Shown here: piece by piece, positions 42,149-51,113 of the stretch
Layout: every line of letters begins with the position of its first letter
Numbering within the stretch: position 1 is the stretch's first letter
Assembly: GCF_002113025.1 (NCBI RefSeq)
Contig: NZ_NEJH01000003.1
Location: 496,001-560,000, forward strand
Source: Pseudomonas sp. B28(2017)
GTDB taxonomy: Bacteria; Pseudomonadota; Gammaproteobacteria; Pseudomonadales; Pseudomonadaceae
DNA length: 64,000 nt
Reading direction: 5' to 3'
Notes under the pieces: model-generated
What the model was told of the DNA's origin: nothing
Seen by the model: the letters and a program-made list of their open reading frames with translations, nothing else
Database searches by the model: none
Translations under genes and position numbers: made by a program

Positions 42149-43576
42149 CTAAGGTTCGATGTGCTGTTCCGGACGTTTGACACGCCGTCCGTCTTGCTTT
42201 GAGAGCTGGGAAAAGATCGTCGCGGCCAACATTGCCATGATTCCCACAGTCACAAACGTCAGCTGAAACGCACCCAGGACCGTGTCTACACCGTCGTTTC
42301 CGATCTCCGCCGTGAACCCGCCCAGCAGCGCGCCCGCACACGCAACCCCCAGGCTCAGGGACAATTGCGCGACCACCGACAGCAAACTGTTCCCGCTGCT
42401 GGCGCTGGCGTCGTCGAGGTCGATCAGGGTCACGGTGTTCATCGCGGTGAACTGCAAGGAGTTGATCGCGCCAAGGATCGCCAGCAGGCACAGCAGCAGC
42501 CAGTACGGCGTCTGCTCGCTGACCAGGCCCATGCTCGCCAGCATGATGCCCAGCGCCAGGGTGTTGCCGGTGAGCACGATGCGGTAGCCCAGACGCTCGA
42601 TCAGCGGCCGCGCCACCCATTTGGCGATCATCGCCGCCGCCGCCAGCGGCAGCATGCTCATCCCGGCCTGGGACGGCGAGTAACCCAGTGCCACTTGCAG
42701 CAACAACGGCACCAGAAAGGGCAGGGCGCCGCTGCCGAGGCGGGCGAACAGGTTGCCGAGAATGCCCACGGCAAAGGTCCGGGTCTTGAACAGCGATGGC
42801 GCAAACAGCGGATTCTCGATATGACCGGCGCGCAGCCAGTACGCCGCCAGGCAAGCCATGCCGCCGAACAGCAGCAACATCACCCGCAGGTGCGGCAGGT
42901 GCAGTTCGCCCAGGCCTTCCATGGCGATGGTGATCAGAATCATCGCCGCGCCGAACAGCACGAAGCCCAGGCTATCGAAACGGGTGCGCTCGGAGCCGCG
43001 CAGGTCCGGGATGAACTTCCACACGGCGTAGCAACCGACCAGCCCCACCGGCAGGTTGATCAGGAAGATCCAGTGCCAGGTCAGGTATTGCACCATCCAG
43101 CCGCCCATGGTCGGGCCGATCAACGGGCCGAGCAGCCCGGGAATGGTGATGAAGCCCATGATCCGTACCAGCTCCGAGCGCGGGTAGGCACGCAACACCA
43201 CCAGCCGCCCGACCGGCAGCATCAGAGCACCGCCCAGTCCTTGAATCACCCGCGCGCCGATCAGCATGCTCAGGCTGCTCGACAGTGCGCAGAGCAGCGA
43301 GCCGAGACTGAACAGCAGGATTGCGCTGAAGAAGATTTTCCTGGTACCAAAACGGTCGGCGATCCAGCCTGAAGCGGGAATCAGCAAGGCGACCGTGAGC
43401 ATGTAGGCGATGATCACACCCTGCATGCGCAATGGGTCCTCGGCCAAGTCGCGGGCCATGGCCGGCAGGGCAGTGTTGAGAATCGTCCCGTCGAGGGACT
43501 GCATGAAAAACGCGATGGCGACGACCCACGGCACCCAGCGGGCGGTGACGGCGTCGAGAGGTGGGCGGTTGGGCAT
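42149..43576 (-). CDS. MFS multidrug efflux protein, DHA2 family (MdtD-like)
   Basis: A 475-residue protein with 14 predicted helices. Helix 1 contains FFMQSLDGTILNTALPAMA, the DHA2 motif D1 (LDxTIVNVALP-like). Loop 2-3 has WIADRFGTRKIFF (motif A), and helix 5 has GLLGPLIGPTMGGWMVQYLTWHWIFLINLP (antiporter motif C). It is closest in character to MdtD/EmrB-type proton antiporters and probably exports a hydrophobic compound. No membrane-fusion partner gene or adjacent regulator is present. It is on the same strand as dbpA, 57 nt upstream of it. Confidence 0.88.
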   Translation of the reverse strand: MPNRPPLDAVTARWVPWVVAIAFFMQSLDGTILNTALPAMARDLAEDPLRMQGVIIAYMLTVALLIPASGWIADRFGTRKIFFSAILLFSLGSLLCALSSSLSMLIGARVIQGLGGALMLPVGRLVVLRAYPRSELVRIMGFITIPGLLGPLIGPTMGGWMVQYLTWHWIFLINLPVGLVGCYAVWKFIPDLRGSERTRFDSLGFVLFGAAMILITIAMEGLGELHLPHLRVMLLLFGGMACLAAYWLRAGHIENPLFAPSLFKTRTFAVGILGNLFARLGSGALPFLVPLLLQVALGYSPSQAGMSMLPLAAAAMIAKWVARPLIERLGYRIVLTGNTLALGIMLASMGLVSEQTPYWLLLCLLAILGAINSLQFTAMNTVTLIDLDDASASSGNSLLSVVAQLSLSLGVACAGALLGGFTAEIGNDGVDTVLGAFQLTFVTVGIMAMLAATIFSQLSKQDGRRVKRPEQHIEP

Positions 43577-43618
43577 GGAACCTCTTGTCAGTGTGAATCA
43601 GGGCGTCCGTGGTGACTT

Positions 43619-43697
43619 CTTCGCGAGCAGGCTCGCTCCCACATGGACGGTGAATAACCTGTGGGAGCGAGCCGGCTCCGGGCGGCGTTCCGACGAA
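43619..43697. repeat. REP-like pair with an extended right copy
   Basis: The left copy is normal (TTCGCGAGCAGGCTCGCTCCCAC). The right copy reads GTGGGAGCGAGCCGGCTC followed by CGGGCGGCGTTCCGACGAAG, the same extension seen in the element at 16584. Confidence 0.75.
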
Positions 43698-43702
43698 GCT
43701 TT

Positions 43703-45040
43703 TTACAGGGTCAACGTCAACCGGCTGACCAGCGCCCCCGGCAGCAGCGCCGACGCCGTCGCCCGCTGGCTATAGGTGCTCGCCGACAGCAACAACTCCC
43801 GCTCCGCGGTCAACGCTTCCAGCTGCGAACCGAGCAGGCTGAAGGCGCTGTCATCAAAGCGCATGGTGCTGACCGGCGCCTGAATCTCGCCGTTCTCGAC
43901 CCAGAACGTGGCAAAGCGGGTCATGCCGGTCAGGCGTGCGGCCGGTTGATCCGAGAAATTCAGGTACCACAGGTTGCTGATGTACAACCCCGTGCCCAGT
44001 TGCTTGAGGATGTCAGTGTCAGGCAATAGCCCGGCTTTCATGTTCAGCGCGCTCGGCGATTCACCGCCGCTGGCGCCATTGGCAGTCAAACCGTATTCCG
44101 CCGCGCTGCGCGAGCTGACCAGTTGTGCCCCGGCCTTGCCATCGACGATCAACCCCAGGTCACTGCGTGGATAACCCTCATCGGAAAACGCCGGGCTCAG
44201 CGAGCCGCTGACTTTTTCATCCAGCGAGACCAGCGGGCTGAAAGCGCTGTCGCCACCGTAGAGCTTTTGCAGCGGGCTGCTTTTGCTGGCAATCGACTGT
44301 GCCGAGAAACCACCCCAGCACAGCATGCCCATGATTTCTTCCAGCGCCGCCGGTGCCAGGTAGGCACGGTACTGGCCGGGCGCCAAAGTACGCAGCGGCT
44401 GCCCCAGAAATTCAAGCTGCTCGCGGGCTTGCCGGAAGCGCTTGGCAAAGCCTTCGCTGCTCCAGTCGTGCCCGGCGTAGCTGGCTTTCACGGCCTGGCC
44501 GTTCTCGTGGAACAGGCTGAAGTCGAAATTGAAACTGTTGGCCTGATGCCAGCCGAAGGCACCCGAAGAACTGGCAAAGCCACGGCTGATCGGCCCGGCA
44601 GCGTAGAAACCGACAAGATCCAGTCCTTCGGCGGCCCGGGTAATCTGCGCGACCACCTGCTCGGTGTCCGGCAATGGATGCGACTGTACGTTGTTGCTCT
44701 GCCAGCCATTGTGGTTGAGCAGCAAATAAGGATCCTGAGGCAGCAACGGCAAGGTTTCCCGCAGCTGTTGCAGGCCTTCGGTCAAGCGCTGCAGATCAAC
44801 CTGGGGATCGCCGGTCAGGGTGATGTTCAGGTCGGCATGGCGGCCTTCATTGATCAGCTTCAGGCCGATACTCGCCTGCTGCACCTGACCGGCCTGACGC
44901 ACCTTGGCGTGATTGAAGCGCACGAAGGCCGACGACTCGGCGGCGTAGCTGAGGGTGAACTGCTCGGGTTCGCGAAGCGCTCCACGCAGGCTGTTGACCA
45001 ACGCCTTGAATGACGCGGACGAGCTGTTTGAAGGATTCAT
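43703..45040 (-). CDS. TldE/PmbA-type subunit of a TldD/TldE peptidase (second pair)
   Basis: A 445-residue member of the PmbA/TldE family. It lacks the HExxxH zinc motif, as expected for the non-catalytic subunit. Visible are SYAAESSAFVRFNHAKVRQAGQ near the N terminus, AALEEIMGMLCWGGFSAQS, and LYISNLWYLNFSDQPAARLTGMTRFATFWVENGEI, the substrate-channel end. TldD-TldE heterodimers degrade unfolded peptides and mature some RiPPs. Its ATG overlaps the TGA of the upstream TldD gene by 1 nt, indicating translational coupling. The sequence is divergent enough from housekeeping PmbA that I take it as a paralogue. Confidence 0.85.
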   Translation of the reverse strand: MNPSNSSSASFKALVNSLRGALREPEQFTLSYAAESSAFVRFNHAKVRQAGQVQQASIGLKLINEGRHADLNITLTGDPQVDLQRLTEGLQQLRETLPLLPQDPYLLLNHNGWQSNNVQSHPLPDTEQVVAQITRAAEGLDLVGFYAAGPISRGFASSSGAFGWHQANSFNFDFSLFHENGQAVKASYAGHDWSSEGFAKRFRQAREQLEFLGQPLRTLAPGQYRAYLAPAALEEIMGMLCWGGFSAQSIASKSSPLQKLYGGDSAFSPLVSLDEKVSGSLSPAFSDEGYPRSDLGLIVDGKAGAQLVSSRSAAEYGLTANGASGGESPSALNMKAGLLPDTDILKQLGTGLYISNLWYLNFSDQPAARLTGMTRFATFWVENGEIQAPVSTMRFDDSAFSLLGSQLEALTAERELLLSASTYSQRATASALLPGALVSRLTLTL

Positions 45041-46482
45041 CAGGCGTCTCCTCCGAATACATCAACATTGCTGAACACGCAGGCCGGTGACGCGTGGCCG
45101 ACGCGGATCACCTGGTTCGGTTCACCCTTGCCGCAGTTCGGTGTGCCGAGGACCTTGAAGGTACTGACATCGCCGACGGCGCTGAGGCTTTTCCAGAACT
45201 GCGCGGAGATACCCCGGTAATTAGGGTTTTTCACCACGCCCTTGAGTTCGCCGTTTTCGATCAGTTGGCCCCATTCGCAGCCGAACTGGAATTTGTTGCG
45301 TGCATCGTCGATCGACCAGGAACGGTTGGTCGACATCAGCACGCCGTGTTCGATGCCGCCGATCAGTTGTTCAATGGACTGATCGCCCGGCTCGATGTTG
45401 AGGTTGGCCATGCGGTCGATCGGCGGACGGTTCCAGCCGCAGGCACGGCTGTTGGCGACGCCCTCCATGCCGGCACGGAATTGCGAAAGCGCGCCGCCCA
45501 GCGGACGCAGCAACAAACCTTCGCGGATCAGGAACTGCCTGGTGGCGGGCGTGCCGTCGTCGTCATGGCCGTAGCTGGCGAGTTCCTCGGGGATCTCCGG
45601 GTCGAAGGTCACGTTGAGCAGGCCGGAACCGTATTGCAGACGGCCAAAATCTTCGGCTTTGACGAAACTGGTGCCGGCGTAATTGCGCTCGTCACCGAGG
45701 ATGCGGTCCAGCTCCAGCGGATGGCCGATGGATTCATGGATTTGCAGCATCATCTGGTCGGGCATCAGCAGCAGGTCGCGCTTGCCTTGCGGGGTGTTTG
45801 GCGCCAGCAGCAATTGCAGGGCCTGATCGGCCACCTGGGCACCGGCACCGATCAGCCCGCAGCGGCTGATGACGTCCGCCGCGCCTTGCTGGCCGAAATT
45901 CTCGCGACCCAGGCTGCGGGTCTGGCTGTCGTTGCCGTCGTAGGCCGTGACATCCAGGCCGGGGTACACAAAACGTTGGGCCTGGCGCAGTTCAGCACCT
46001 GCGCTGTTGAGGTAAATCTGCTGGACGTGGGTGATACCCAGGCTGACTTGCCAGTTCACCAGGCGCTCGTCCTTCGGCACGGCGGCGGATTCGGCGCCGA
46101 GTAACGCATAGCAGTCGCTCAGGGACGGGAAGGCCTGGTCGAGGTTGGGCGAAAAGTAATCGGCGCGGTCGCTGGAAACAGCCTGCTCGCGCAGGTCCAG
46201 CAAGGCGTGGGGCTTGAGTCGACGGGCCTGGAATTCGGCGCGTTCGAGGGCGGCTTGCAGGCCTTTTTGCGACAAATCACTGGTCGCCGCATAGGCCTCC
46301 ACGCCATTGACCCGCACCGTCAGCATCGCCCCTTCGTCACGGCTCAGGCTCGGCGGTTCGGCGACGTTTTTGCGCACCGACAGGTACTGCCCGGATTCGC
46401 GCACATAACGCAGGGAAAAGAATTCAGCACCCGTACGCAAGGCAGCGAAGCGCTGCTTGAGCTGGGGGTAGAAATCGAACAT
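45040..46482 (-). CDS. TldD-type metallopeptidase subunit (second pair)
   Basis: A 480-residue TldD-family protein. The zinc/active-site motif HESIGHPLELDRILGDE lies near residues 248-264 and gives HExxxH, the hallmark of TldD. The C terminus contains MSTNRSWSIDDARNKFQFGCEWGQLIENGELKGVVKNPNYRG and cysteines in the last 60 residues typical of the family. With the overlapping TldE gene it should form a cytoplasmic peptidase. No RiPP precursor or cyclase gene is recognisable nearby. The ATG at 46482 follows CAGGAGG. Confidence 0.88.
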   Translation of the reverse strand: MFDFYPQLKQRFAALRTGAEFFSLRYVRESGQYLSVRKNVAEPPSLSRDEGAMLTVRVNGVEAYAATSDLSQKGLQAALERAEFQARRLKPHALLDLREQAVSSDRADYFSPNLDQAFPSLSDCYALLGAESAAVPKDERLVNWQVSLGITHVQQIYLNSAGAELRQAQRFVYPGLDVTAYDGNDSQTRSLGRENFGQQGAADVISRCGLIGAGAQVADQALQLLLAPNTPQGKRDLLLMPDQMMLQIHESIGHPLELDRILGDERNYAGTSFVKAEDFGRLQYGSGLLNVTFDPEIPEELASYGHDDDGTPATRQFLIREGLLLRPLGGALSQFRAGMEGVANSRACGWNRPPIDRMANLNIEPGDQSIEQLIGGIEHGVLMSTNRSWSIDDARNKFQFGCEWGQLIENGELKGVVKNPNYRGISAQFWKSLSAVGDVSTFKVLGTPNCGKGEPNQVIRVGHASPACVFSNVDVFGGDA

Positions 46483-46633
46483 TCGTGAACCTCCTGGGTA
46501 TGGAGTGGCAGCGCAGCGGTGTTGCGAGAGAAGAGGTGAAACGTTTGCGTGGCGCTAGAGTAGGCCTGCGTGGGGGGTGGGATCAAGGATGGGGCGGTGT
46601 GGGAGGGGATTACTGTGTTGTTCTCAGGGCCTC

Positions 46634-46726
46634 TTCGCGAGCAGGCTCGCTCCCACATTTGATTTCCGGTGTTCACAGATATTGTGTTCACTGAAGATCC
46701 TCTGTAGGAGCGAGCCTGCTCGCGAA
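46634..46726. repeat. REP-like pair between betA and tldD
   Basis: TTCGCGAGCAGGCTCGCTCCCAC on the left; GTAGGAGCGAGCCTGCTCGCGAA on the right. The pair mixes the GTGGG and GTAGG end types. Confidence 0.82.
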
Positions 46727-46737
46727 TAGCCTTGATG

Positions 46738-46785
46738 CGGTGTAACGGTGTAACGGTGTAACGGTGTAACGGTGTAACGGTGTTA
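46738..46785. repeat. 8-bp tandem repeat (CGGTGTAA) overlapping the betA stop codon
   Basis: Five perfect head-to-tail copies of CGGTGTAA (46738-46777) plus a sixth, CGGTGTTA. The last three bases of the sixth copy (TTA, 46783-46785) are the reverse complement of the betA TAA stop. Confidence 0.93.
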
Positions 46786-48483
46786 CGCGGTTTGGCTCAC
46801 TTCCCGCACCGGCTTGCCCTTCACCGGCGCTCCACCCGCCACATAGTAAGTGGCTGTGCTGCGCGGCAACGGCTTGCGACCACGGATCTTGTCGGCGATT
46901 TTCTCGGCCATCATGATCGTCGGCGCGTTGAGGTTGCCGGTGGTGATGATCGGCATGATCGAAGCATCGACCACACGCAGGCCTTGCATGCCATGCACGC
47001 GACCCTGGCCATCGACCACGGCCATTTCGTCGGTACCCATCTTGCACGAGCAGGACGGGTGGAACGCGGTCTCGGCGTGTTCGCGGATGAACTTGTCCAG
47101 TTGCTCGTCGGTTTGCACCTCGATGCCCGGGCTGATCTCGCGGCCACGGAAGGCGTCCAGTGCAGGTTGCTGCATGATTTCACGGGTCAGGCGAATGCCG
47201 TCGCGGAATTCCTGCCAGTCCTGCTCGGTGGCCATGTAGTTGAACAGGATGCTCGGGTGCTGGCGCGGGTCCTTGGACTTGACCTGGATACGCCCGCGGC
47301 TTGGCGAACGCATGGAACCCATGTGCGCCTGGAAGCCGTGCTCTTTCACACCATTGCTGCCGTTGTAGTTAATTGCCACCGGCAGGAAGTGGTACTGGAT
47401 GTTCGGCCATTCGAATTCCGGACGGGTACGGATGAAACCGCCGGCTTCGAACTGGTTGCTGGCGCCGATGCCGGTGCCGTTGAACAGCCATTCGGCTCCG
47501 ATGGCCGGCTGGTTGTGCAAAAGCAGCGACGGGTACAGCGACACTGGCTGGGTGCAGGCGTATTGCAGGTACAGCTCAAGGTGATCCTGCAGGTTTTCAC
47601 CGACACCCGGCAAATCGTGGACTACCGGAATGTCGAGGCTTTCCAGCAGTTTTCTCGGACCGACGCCGGAGCGTTGCAGGATCTGCGGCGAAGCGATGGC
47701 GCCGGAGCACAGCAGCACTTCCTTGCGCGCTTTGACTTCAACGCGCTCCTCAGCGGCGCCGACCAGATAACGCACGCCGACCGCGCGCTTGCCTTCGAAC
47801 AGGATCTTGTCGGTCAGGGCGTGGGTGACGATGGTCAGGGTCGAACGCTTTTTAGCTGTGTCCAGGTAGCCGCGAGCGGTGCTGGAGCGACGGCCTTTAG
47901 GCGTCACGGTACGGTCCATCGGGCCGAAACCTTCCTGCTGGTAGCCGTTCAAGTCTTCGGTACGCGGGTAACCAGCCTGCACGCCCGCTTCGACCATGGC
48001 GCTGAACAGCGGGTTGTTGCCAGCTTTCGGCGTGGTCACGCTGACCGGACCGTCGCCACCGTGGTAATCGTTCGGGCCGATGTCACGGGTTTCCGCCTTG
48101 CGGAAATACGGCAGGCAATCAAGGTAGGTCCAGTCTTCCAGGCCCGGCAGTTTCGCCCAGCCGTCGTAGTCCATGGCGTTGCCGCGGATGTAGCACATGC
48201 CGTTGATCAGCGAAGAGCCGCCGAGGCCCTTGCCGCGACCGCACTCCATGCGGCGACCGTCCATGTGTGGCTCCGGATCGGTTTCGTAGGCCCAGTTGTA
48301 GCGACGGCCTTGCAGCGGGAACGCCAGGGCGGCCGGCATTTGTGTGCGGAAGTCCAAACGGTAGTCCGGGCCGCCGGCTTCGAGCAGCAGGACGGTGACG
48401 CCTGCGTCTTCGGTCAGACGGGTCGCCAGGGTGTTACCGGCGGAGCCGGCACCGATGATGATGTAATCGAATTCTTGGGACAT
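46783..48483 (-). CDS. betA: Choline dehydrogenase BetA
   Basis: A 566-residue GMC oxidoreductase. The FAD motif is [15 protein letters not shown] (residues 9-23). GMC signature 1 is [21 protein letters not shown] and signature 2 is [15 protein letters not shown]. The C-terminal active-site region has [10 protein letters not shown] with the catalytic His and [15 protein letters not shown]. It oxidises choline to betaine aldehyde, and further, at the membrane, feeding electrons to the respiratory chain. ATG 48483 is chosen ([11 protein letters not shown]); three upstream codons are not conserved. It is third in betIBA, and its stop codon lies inside a tandem repeat. Confidence 0.96.
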   Translation of the reverse strand: MSQEFDYIIIGAGSAGNTLATRLTEDAGVTVLLLEAGGPDYRLDFRTQMPAALAFPLQGRRYNWAYETDPEPHMDGRRMECGRGKGLGGSSLINGMCYIRGNAMDYDGWAKLPGLEDWTYLDCLPYFRKAETRDIGPNDYHGGDGPVSVTTPKAGNNPLFSAMVEAGVQAGYPRTEDLNGYQQEGFGPMDRTVTPKGRRSSTARGYLDTAKKRSTLTIVTHALTDKILFEGKRAVGVRYLVGAAEERVEVKARKEVLLCSGAIASPQILQRSGVGPRKLLESLDIPVVHDLPGVGENLQDHLELYLQYACTQPVSLYPSLLLHNQPAIGAEWLFNGTGIGASNQFEAGGFIRTRPEFEWPNIQYHFLPVAINYNGSNGVKEHGFQAHMGSMRSPSRGRIQVKSKDPRQHPSILFNYMATEQDWQEFRDGIRLTREIMQQPALDAFRGREISPGIEVQTDEQLDKFIREHAETAFHPSCSCKMGTDEMAVVDGQGRVHGMQGLRVVDASIMPIITTGNLNAPTIMMAEKIADKIRGRKPLPRSTATYYVAGGAPVKGKPVREVSQTA

Positions 48484-48541
48484 TGAATGCACCCTCTTTG
48501 AAGTTGGTCAGGTCAGGCCATGGCGAGTGCTGCGCACTCGA

Positions 48542-48628
48542 TTCGCGGGCAAGCCCGCTCCCACGGGGTCGGGGTGACCACAGATTTGGTGGACGACACC
48601 AAACCTGTGGGAGCTGGTTTGCCAGCGA
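48542..48628. repeat. Diverged REP-like pair between betB and betA
   Basis: TTCGCGGGCAAGCCCGCTCCCAC on the left and GTGGGAGCTGGTTTGCCAGCGAAG on the right (a GCTGGTTTGCCAGC variant), about 40 nt apart within the betIBA transcript. Confidence 0.75.
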
Positions 48629-48661
48629 AGGCGGCCTTACAGGCAATACAAGGCTCGGTTC

Positions 48662-50134
48662 TTAGAACACCGAGACGTAATCGCCCAGCTCTACCTGTAC
48701 CGATTTGATGCGGGTGAAGTTGTTCAGCGAGCTGATGCCGTTCTCACGGCCTACACCCGACTGCTTGTAGCCGCCAACCGGCATCTTCGCGTCGGACTCG
48801 CCCCAGGCGTTGATCCAGCAGATACCGGCTTCCAGCTGATGAATCACGCGGTGCGCGCGGTTCAGGTCGCGGGTAACGATACCGGCGGCCAGGCCGAAGT
48901 CGGTGTCGTTGGCGCGGCGGATCACCTCTTCTTCGGTTTCGTAGGTGAGGATCGCCATCACCGGGCCAAAGATTTCTTCACGGACGATGGTCATGTCGTC
49001 GGTGCAGTCGGTGAACACGGTCGGCGCGACGAATGCGCCTTTGGCGAATTCGCCGTCGGTCAGACGCTCACCGCCGCACAGTACGCGGGCGCCTTCTTCT
49101 TTGCCCTTGGCGATGTAACCCAGCACGTTTTCCATGTGGGCGAAGCTGACCAGCGGGCCGAAGTTGGTGTTTTCGTCTTCCGGGTTGCCGATGCGGATGC
49201 GCGCAACGCGCTCAACGATCTTGGCTTCGAAGGCGGCTTTCAGGTGGCTCGGCACGAACACGCGAGTACCGTTGGTGCAGACCTGACCGGAGCTGTAGAA
49301 GTTGGCCATCATCGCGGTGTCGGCGGCGCGATCGAGGTCGGCGTCGTCGCAGATGATCAGCGGGGACTTGCCGCCCAGTTCCATGGTCACGTCTTTCAGC
49401 GAGGAAGCCGAGGCGCTGGCCATGACTTTCTTGCCGGTGTCGGTGCCGCCGGTGAAGGAGACTTTCTCGATACGCGGGTGCTCGGTCAGCCAGGTGCCGA
49501 CTTCACGGCCGCTGCCGGTCAGGACGTTGAACACGCCGTTCGGCAGGCCGGCTTCGGTGTAGATCTCGGCCAGTTTCAGGGTGGTCAGCGAGGTGACTTC
49601 ACTCGGCTTGAAGATCATCGCGTTACCGGCGGCCAGGGCCGGTGCGGATTTCCACAGGGCGATCTGGATCGGGTAGTTCCACGCGCCGATACCGGCCACG
49701 ATGCCCAGCGGCTCGCGACGGGTGTAGACGAACGAAGTGGTGCGCAGCGGAATCTGCTCGCCTTCGATGGCTGGCACCAGGCCTGCGTAGTATTCCAGCA
49801 CGTCGGCGCCGGTGACGATGTCGACGTATTTGGTTTCGGAGAATGCTTTACCGGTGTCCAGAGTTTCCAGAGCCGCCAGCTCGTCATTGCGCTCGCGCAG
49901 GATTTCCACGGCGCGACGCAGGATGCGCGAACGCTCCATGGCGGTCATCGCAGCCCAGATTTTCTGGCCCTTTTCGGCACTGACCACAGCGCGCTCGACG
50001 TCTTCCTTGGTCGCACGTTGTACTTTTGCGAGGACTTCACCGTTAGCCGGGTTGATGGCTTCGAAAGTGGCGTCGCTGCTGGCGTCGCTGTACGCACCAT
50101 CGATGTAGAGTTTTTGCAGTTCGAAACGGGCCAT
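48662..50134 (-). CDS. betB: Betaine aldehyde dehydrogenase BetB
   Basis: A 490-residue NAD(P)-dependent aldehyde dehydrogenase. It has [21 protein letters not shown], the coenzyme loop [12 protein letters not shown], the general-base glutamate in [10 protein letters not shown], and the catalytic cysteine in [12 protein letters not shown] (about residue 286). It completes choline oxidation by converting betaine aldehyde to glycine betaine. It sits 62 nt after betI and 178 nt before betA with a repeat pair in the gap. Length and N terminus ([13 protein letters not shown]) match BetB. Confidence 0.97.
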   Translation of the reverse strand: MARFELQKLYIDGAYSDASSDATFEAINPANGEVLAKVQRATKEDVERAVVSAEKGQKIWAAMTAMERSRILRRAVEILRERNDELAALETLDTGKAFSETKYVDIVTGADVLEYYAGLVPAIEGEQIPLRTTSFVYTRREPLGIVAGIGAWNYPIQIALWKSAPALAAGNAMIFKPSEVTSLTTLKLAEIYTEAGLPNGVFNVLTGSGREVGTWLTEHPRIEKVSFTGGTDTGKKVMASASASSLKDVTMELGGKSPLIICDDADLDRAADTAMMANFYSSGQVCTNGTRVFVPSHLKAAFEAKIVERVARIRIGNPEDENTNFGPLVSFAHMENVLGYIAKGKEEGARVLCGGERLTDGEFAKGAFVAPTVFTDCTDDMTIVREEIFGPVMAILTYETEEEVIRRANDTDFGLAAGIVTRDLNRAHRVIHQLEAGICWINAWGESDAKMPVGGYKQSGVGRENGISSLNNFTRIKSVQVELGDYVSVF

Positions 50135-50196
50135 ATTGTCCTCGCAAGTGCATTGGTTGTTGGCGCGATTCAGGTGTCGAGCGTTCTATGTGTGCT

Positions 50197-50790
50197 CTAA
50201 CTCACCTGCTTGGCCAGTTGTAGATCCATGTATTCGTAAGCGATCCGGTGCGCCTGCTCGGTGTCGAAAGAGTCTCCCGACAGCGCGCCGCGCAACCACA
50301 AACCGTCAATAAGGGCTGCCAGGCCACGGGCTGCACTGCGCGCATCTTCGAGCGGCAGTACGCGGCGGAACTGGCAGCACAGGTTGGAATACAGACGGTG
50401 ATCGTTGATCCGCTGCAACCTGTGCAAAGACGGGTGGTGCATGCTGGTGGCCCAGAAGGCCAGCCAGGTTTTCATTGCCGGGCCATTGACCTGGCTGGCG
50501 TCGAAGTTGCCTTCGATGATCACCTGAAGGTGAGCCCGCGGGCTGTTGTCCTTCAGCGCCTGACGGCGCGCGGTGACGTTCTCGCTCAGGACACTCATCA
50601 GGTACTGCGCCGTGGCAGCTATCAGGCCGTTCTTGTCCTGAAAGTAGTGACTGATGATGCCGTTCGAGACACCGGCCAAACGGGCGATCAGCGCAATGCT
50701 GGCGTCCCCCATTCCGACCTGATCGACGGCCAGCAAAGTGGCTTCGATCAATTGCTGGCGGCGGATGGGTTGCATACCGACCTTGGGCAT
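50197..50790 (-). CDS. betI: TetR-family choline-responsive repressor BetI
   Basis: A 197-residue TetR-family repressor. [22 protein letters not shown] is the BetI N terminus. The HTH is [27 protein letters not shown] (residues about 30-56), and the C-terminal domain ends with [30 protein letters not shown]. It represses the bet genes until choline binds. ATG 50790 is preferred over one three codons upstream because of family alignment. The predicted operator is the perfect palindrome about 70 bp upstream, shared with betT. Confidence 0.96.
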   Translation of the reverse strand: MPKVGMQPIRRQQLIEATLLAVDQVGMGDASIALIARLAGVSNGIISHYFQDKNGLIAATAQYLMSVLSENVTARRQALKDNSPRAHLQVIIEGNFDASQVNGPAMKTWLAFWATSMHHPSLHRLQRINDHRLYSNLCCQFRRVLPLEDARSAARGLAALIDGLWLRGALSGDSFDTEQAHRIAYEYMDLQLAKQVS

Positions 50791-50847
50791 CTTGCACATC
50801 TCCTTGGGCCTTGCGGCAGACGTCAGACGGCTACCGGCTTGTGGGCC

Positions 50848-50876
50848 AGTCTATTTTGTTTTGATTGAACGTTCAA
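50848..50876 (-). promoter_or_regulatory. Predicted betIBA promoter
   Basis: On the minus strand TTGAAC (inside the BetI palindrome), a 17-nt spacer and TAGACT. Confidence 0.6.
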
Positions 50877-50880
50877 TCAA
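50861..50880. promoter_or_regulatory. BetI operator (perfect 20-bp palindrome)
   Basis: TTGATTGAACGTTCAATCAA is a perfect palindrome between the divergent betI and betT genes. It overlaps both predicted -35 elements, so a bound TetR-type repressor would block both directions at once. Confidence 0.88.
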
Positions 50881-50893
50881 CAAAGAATAAGAT
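50865..50893 (+). promoter_or_regulatory. Predicted betT promoter
   Basis: TTGAAC (inside the BetI palindrome), a 17-nt spacer and TAAGAT put the start near 50900 and give betT a leader of about 210 nt. Confidence 0.6.
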
Positions 50894-50961
50894 CTGCGAC
50901 AAATCGTCGCTGCTTACAGATTTTCCTACGTGTAAATGGCGGCAAACCGACATCCGAAACG

Positions 50962-51008
50962 GCTCGAAGCCTTTACGCCATGGCGTCTCAAGGGCTTCGG
51001 GCTTTTTT
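50962..51008 (+). terminator. Intrinsic terminator inside the betT leader (possible attenuator)
   Basis: The 10-bp stem GCTCGAAGCC / GGCTTCGGGC (one G-U pair) is capped by a perfect ACGCCATGGCGT sub-palindrome and followed at once by TTTTTT. It stands between the predicted betT promoter and the betT start, 106 nt before the ATG. It either attenuates betT or ends a short separate RNA. Confidence 0.75.
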
Positions 51009-51113
51009 CGGGCTGTCTTTATATCACCCGCCGGTCGGCTGCCCACTAACCGATTGGTCGGGTAACTCGTTTGTCTTGCGTTCTTCTCTCGCACTGCCCG
51101 GAGCATCTGTGCC

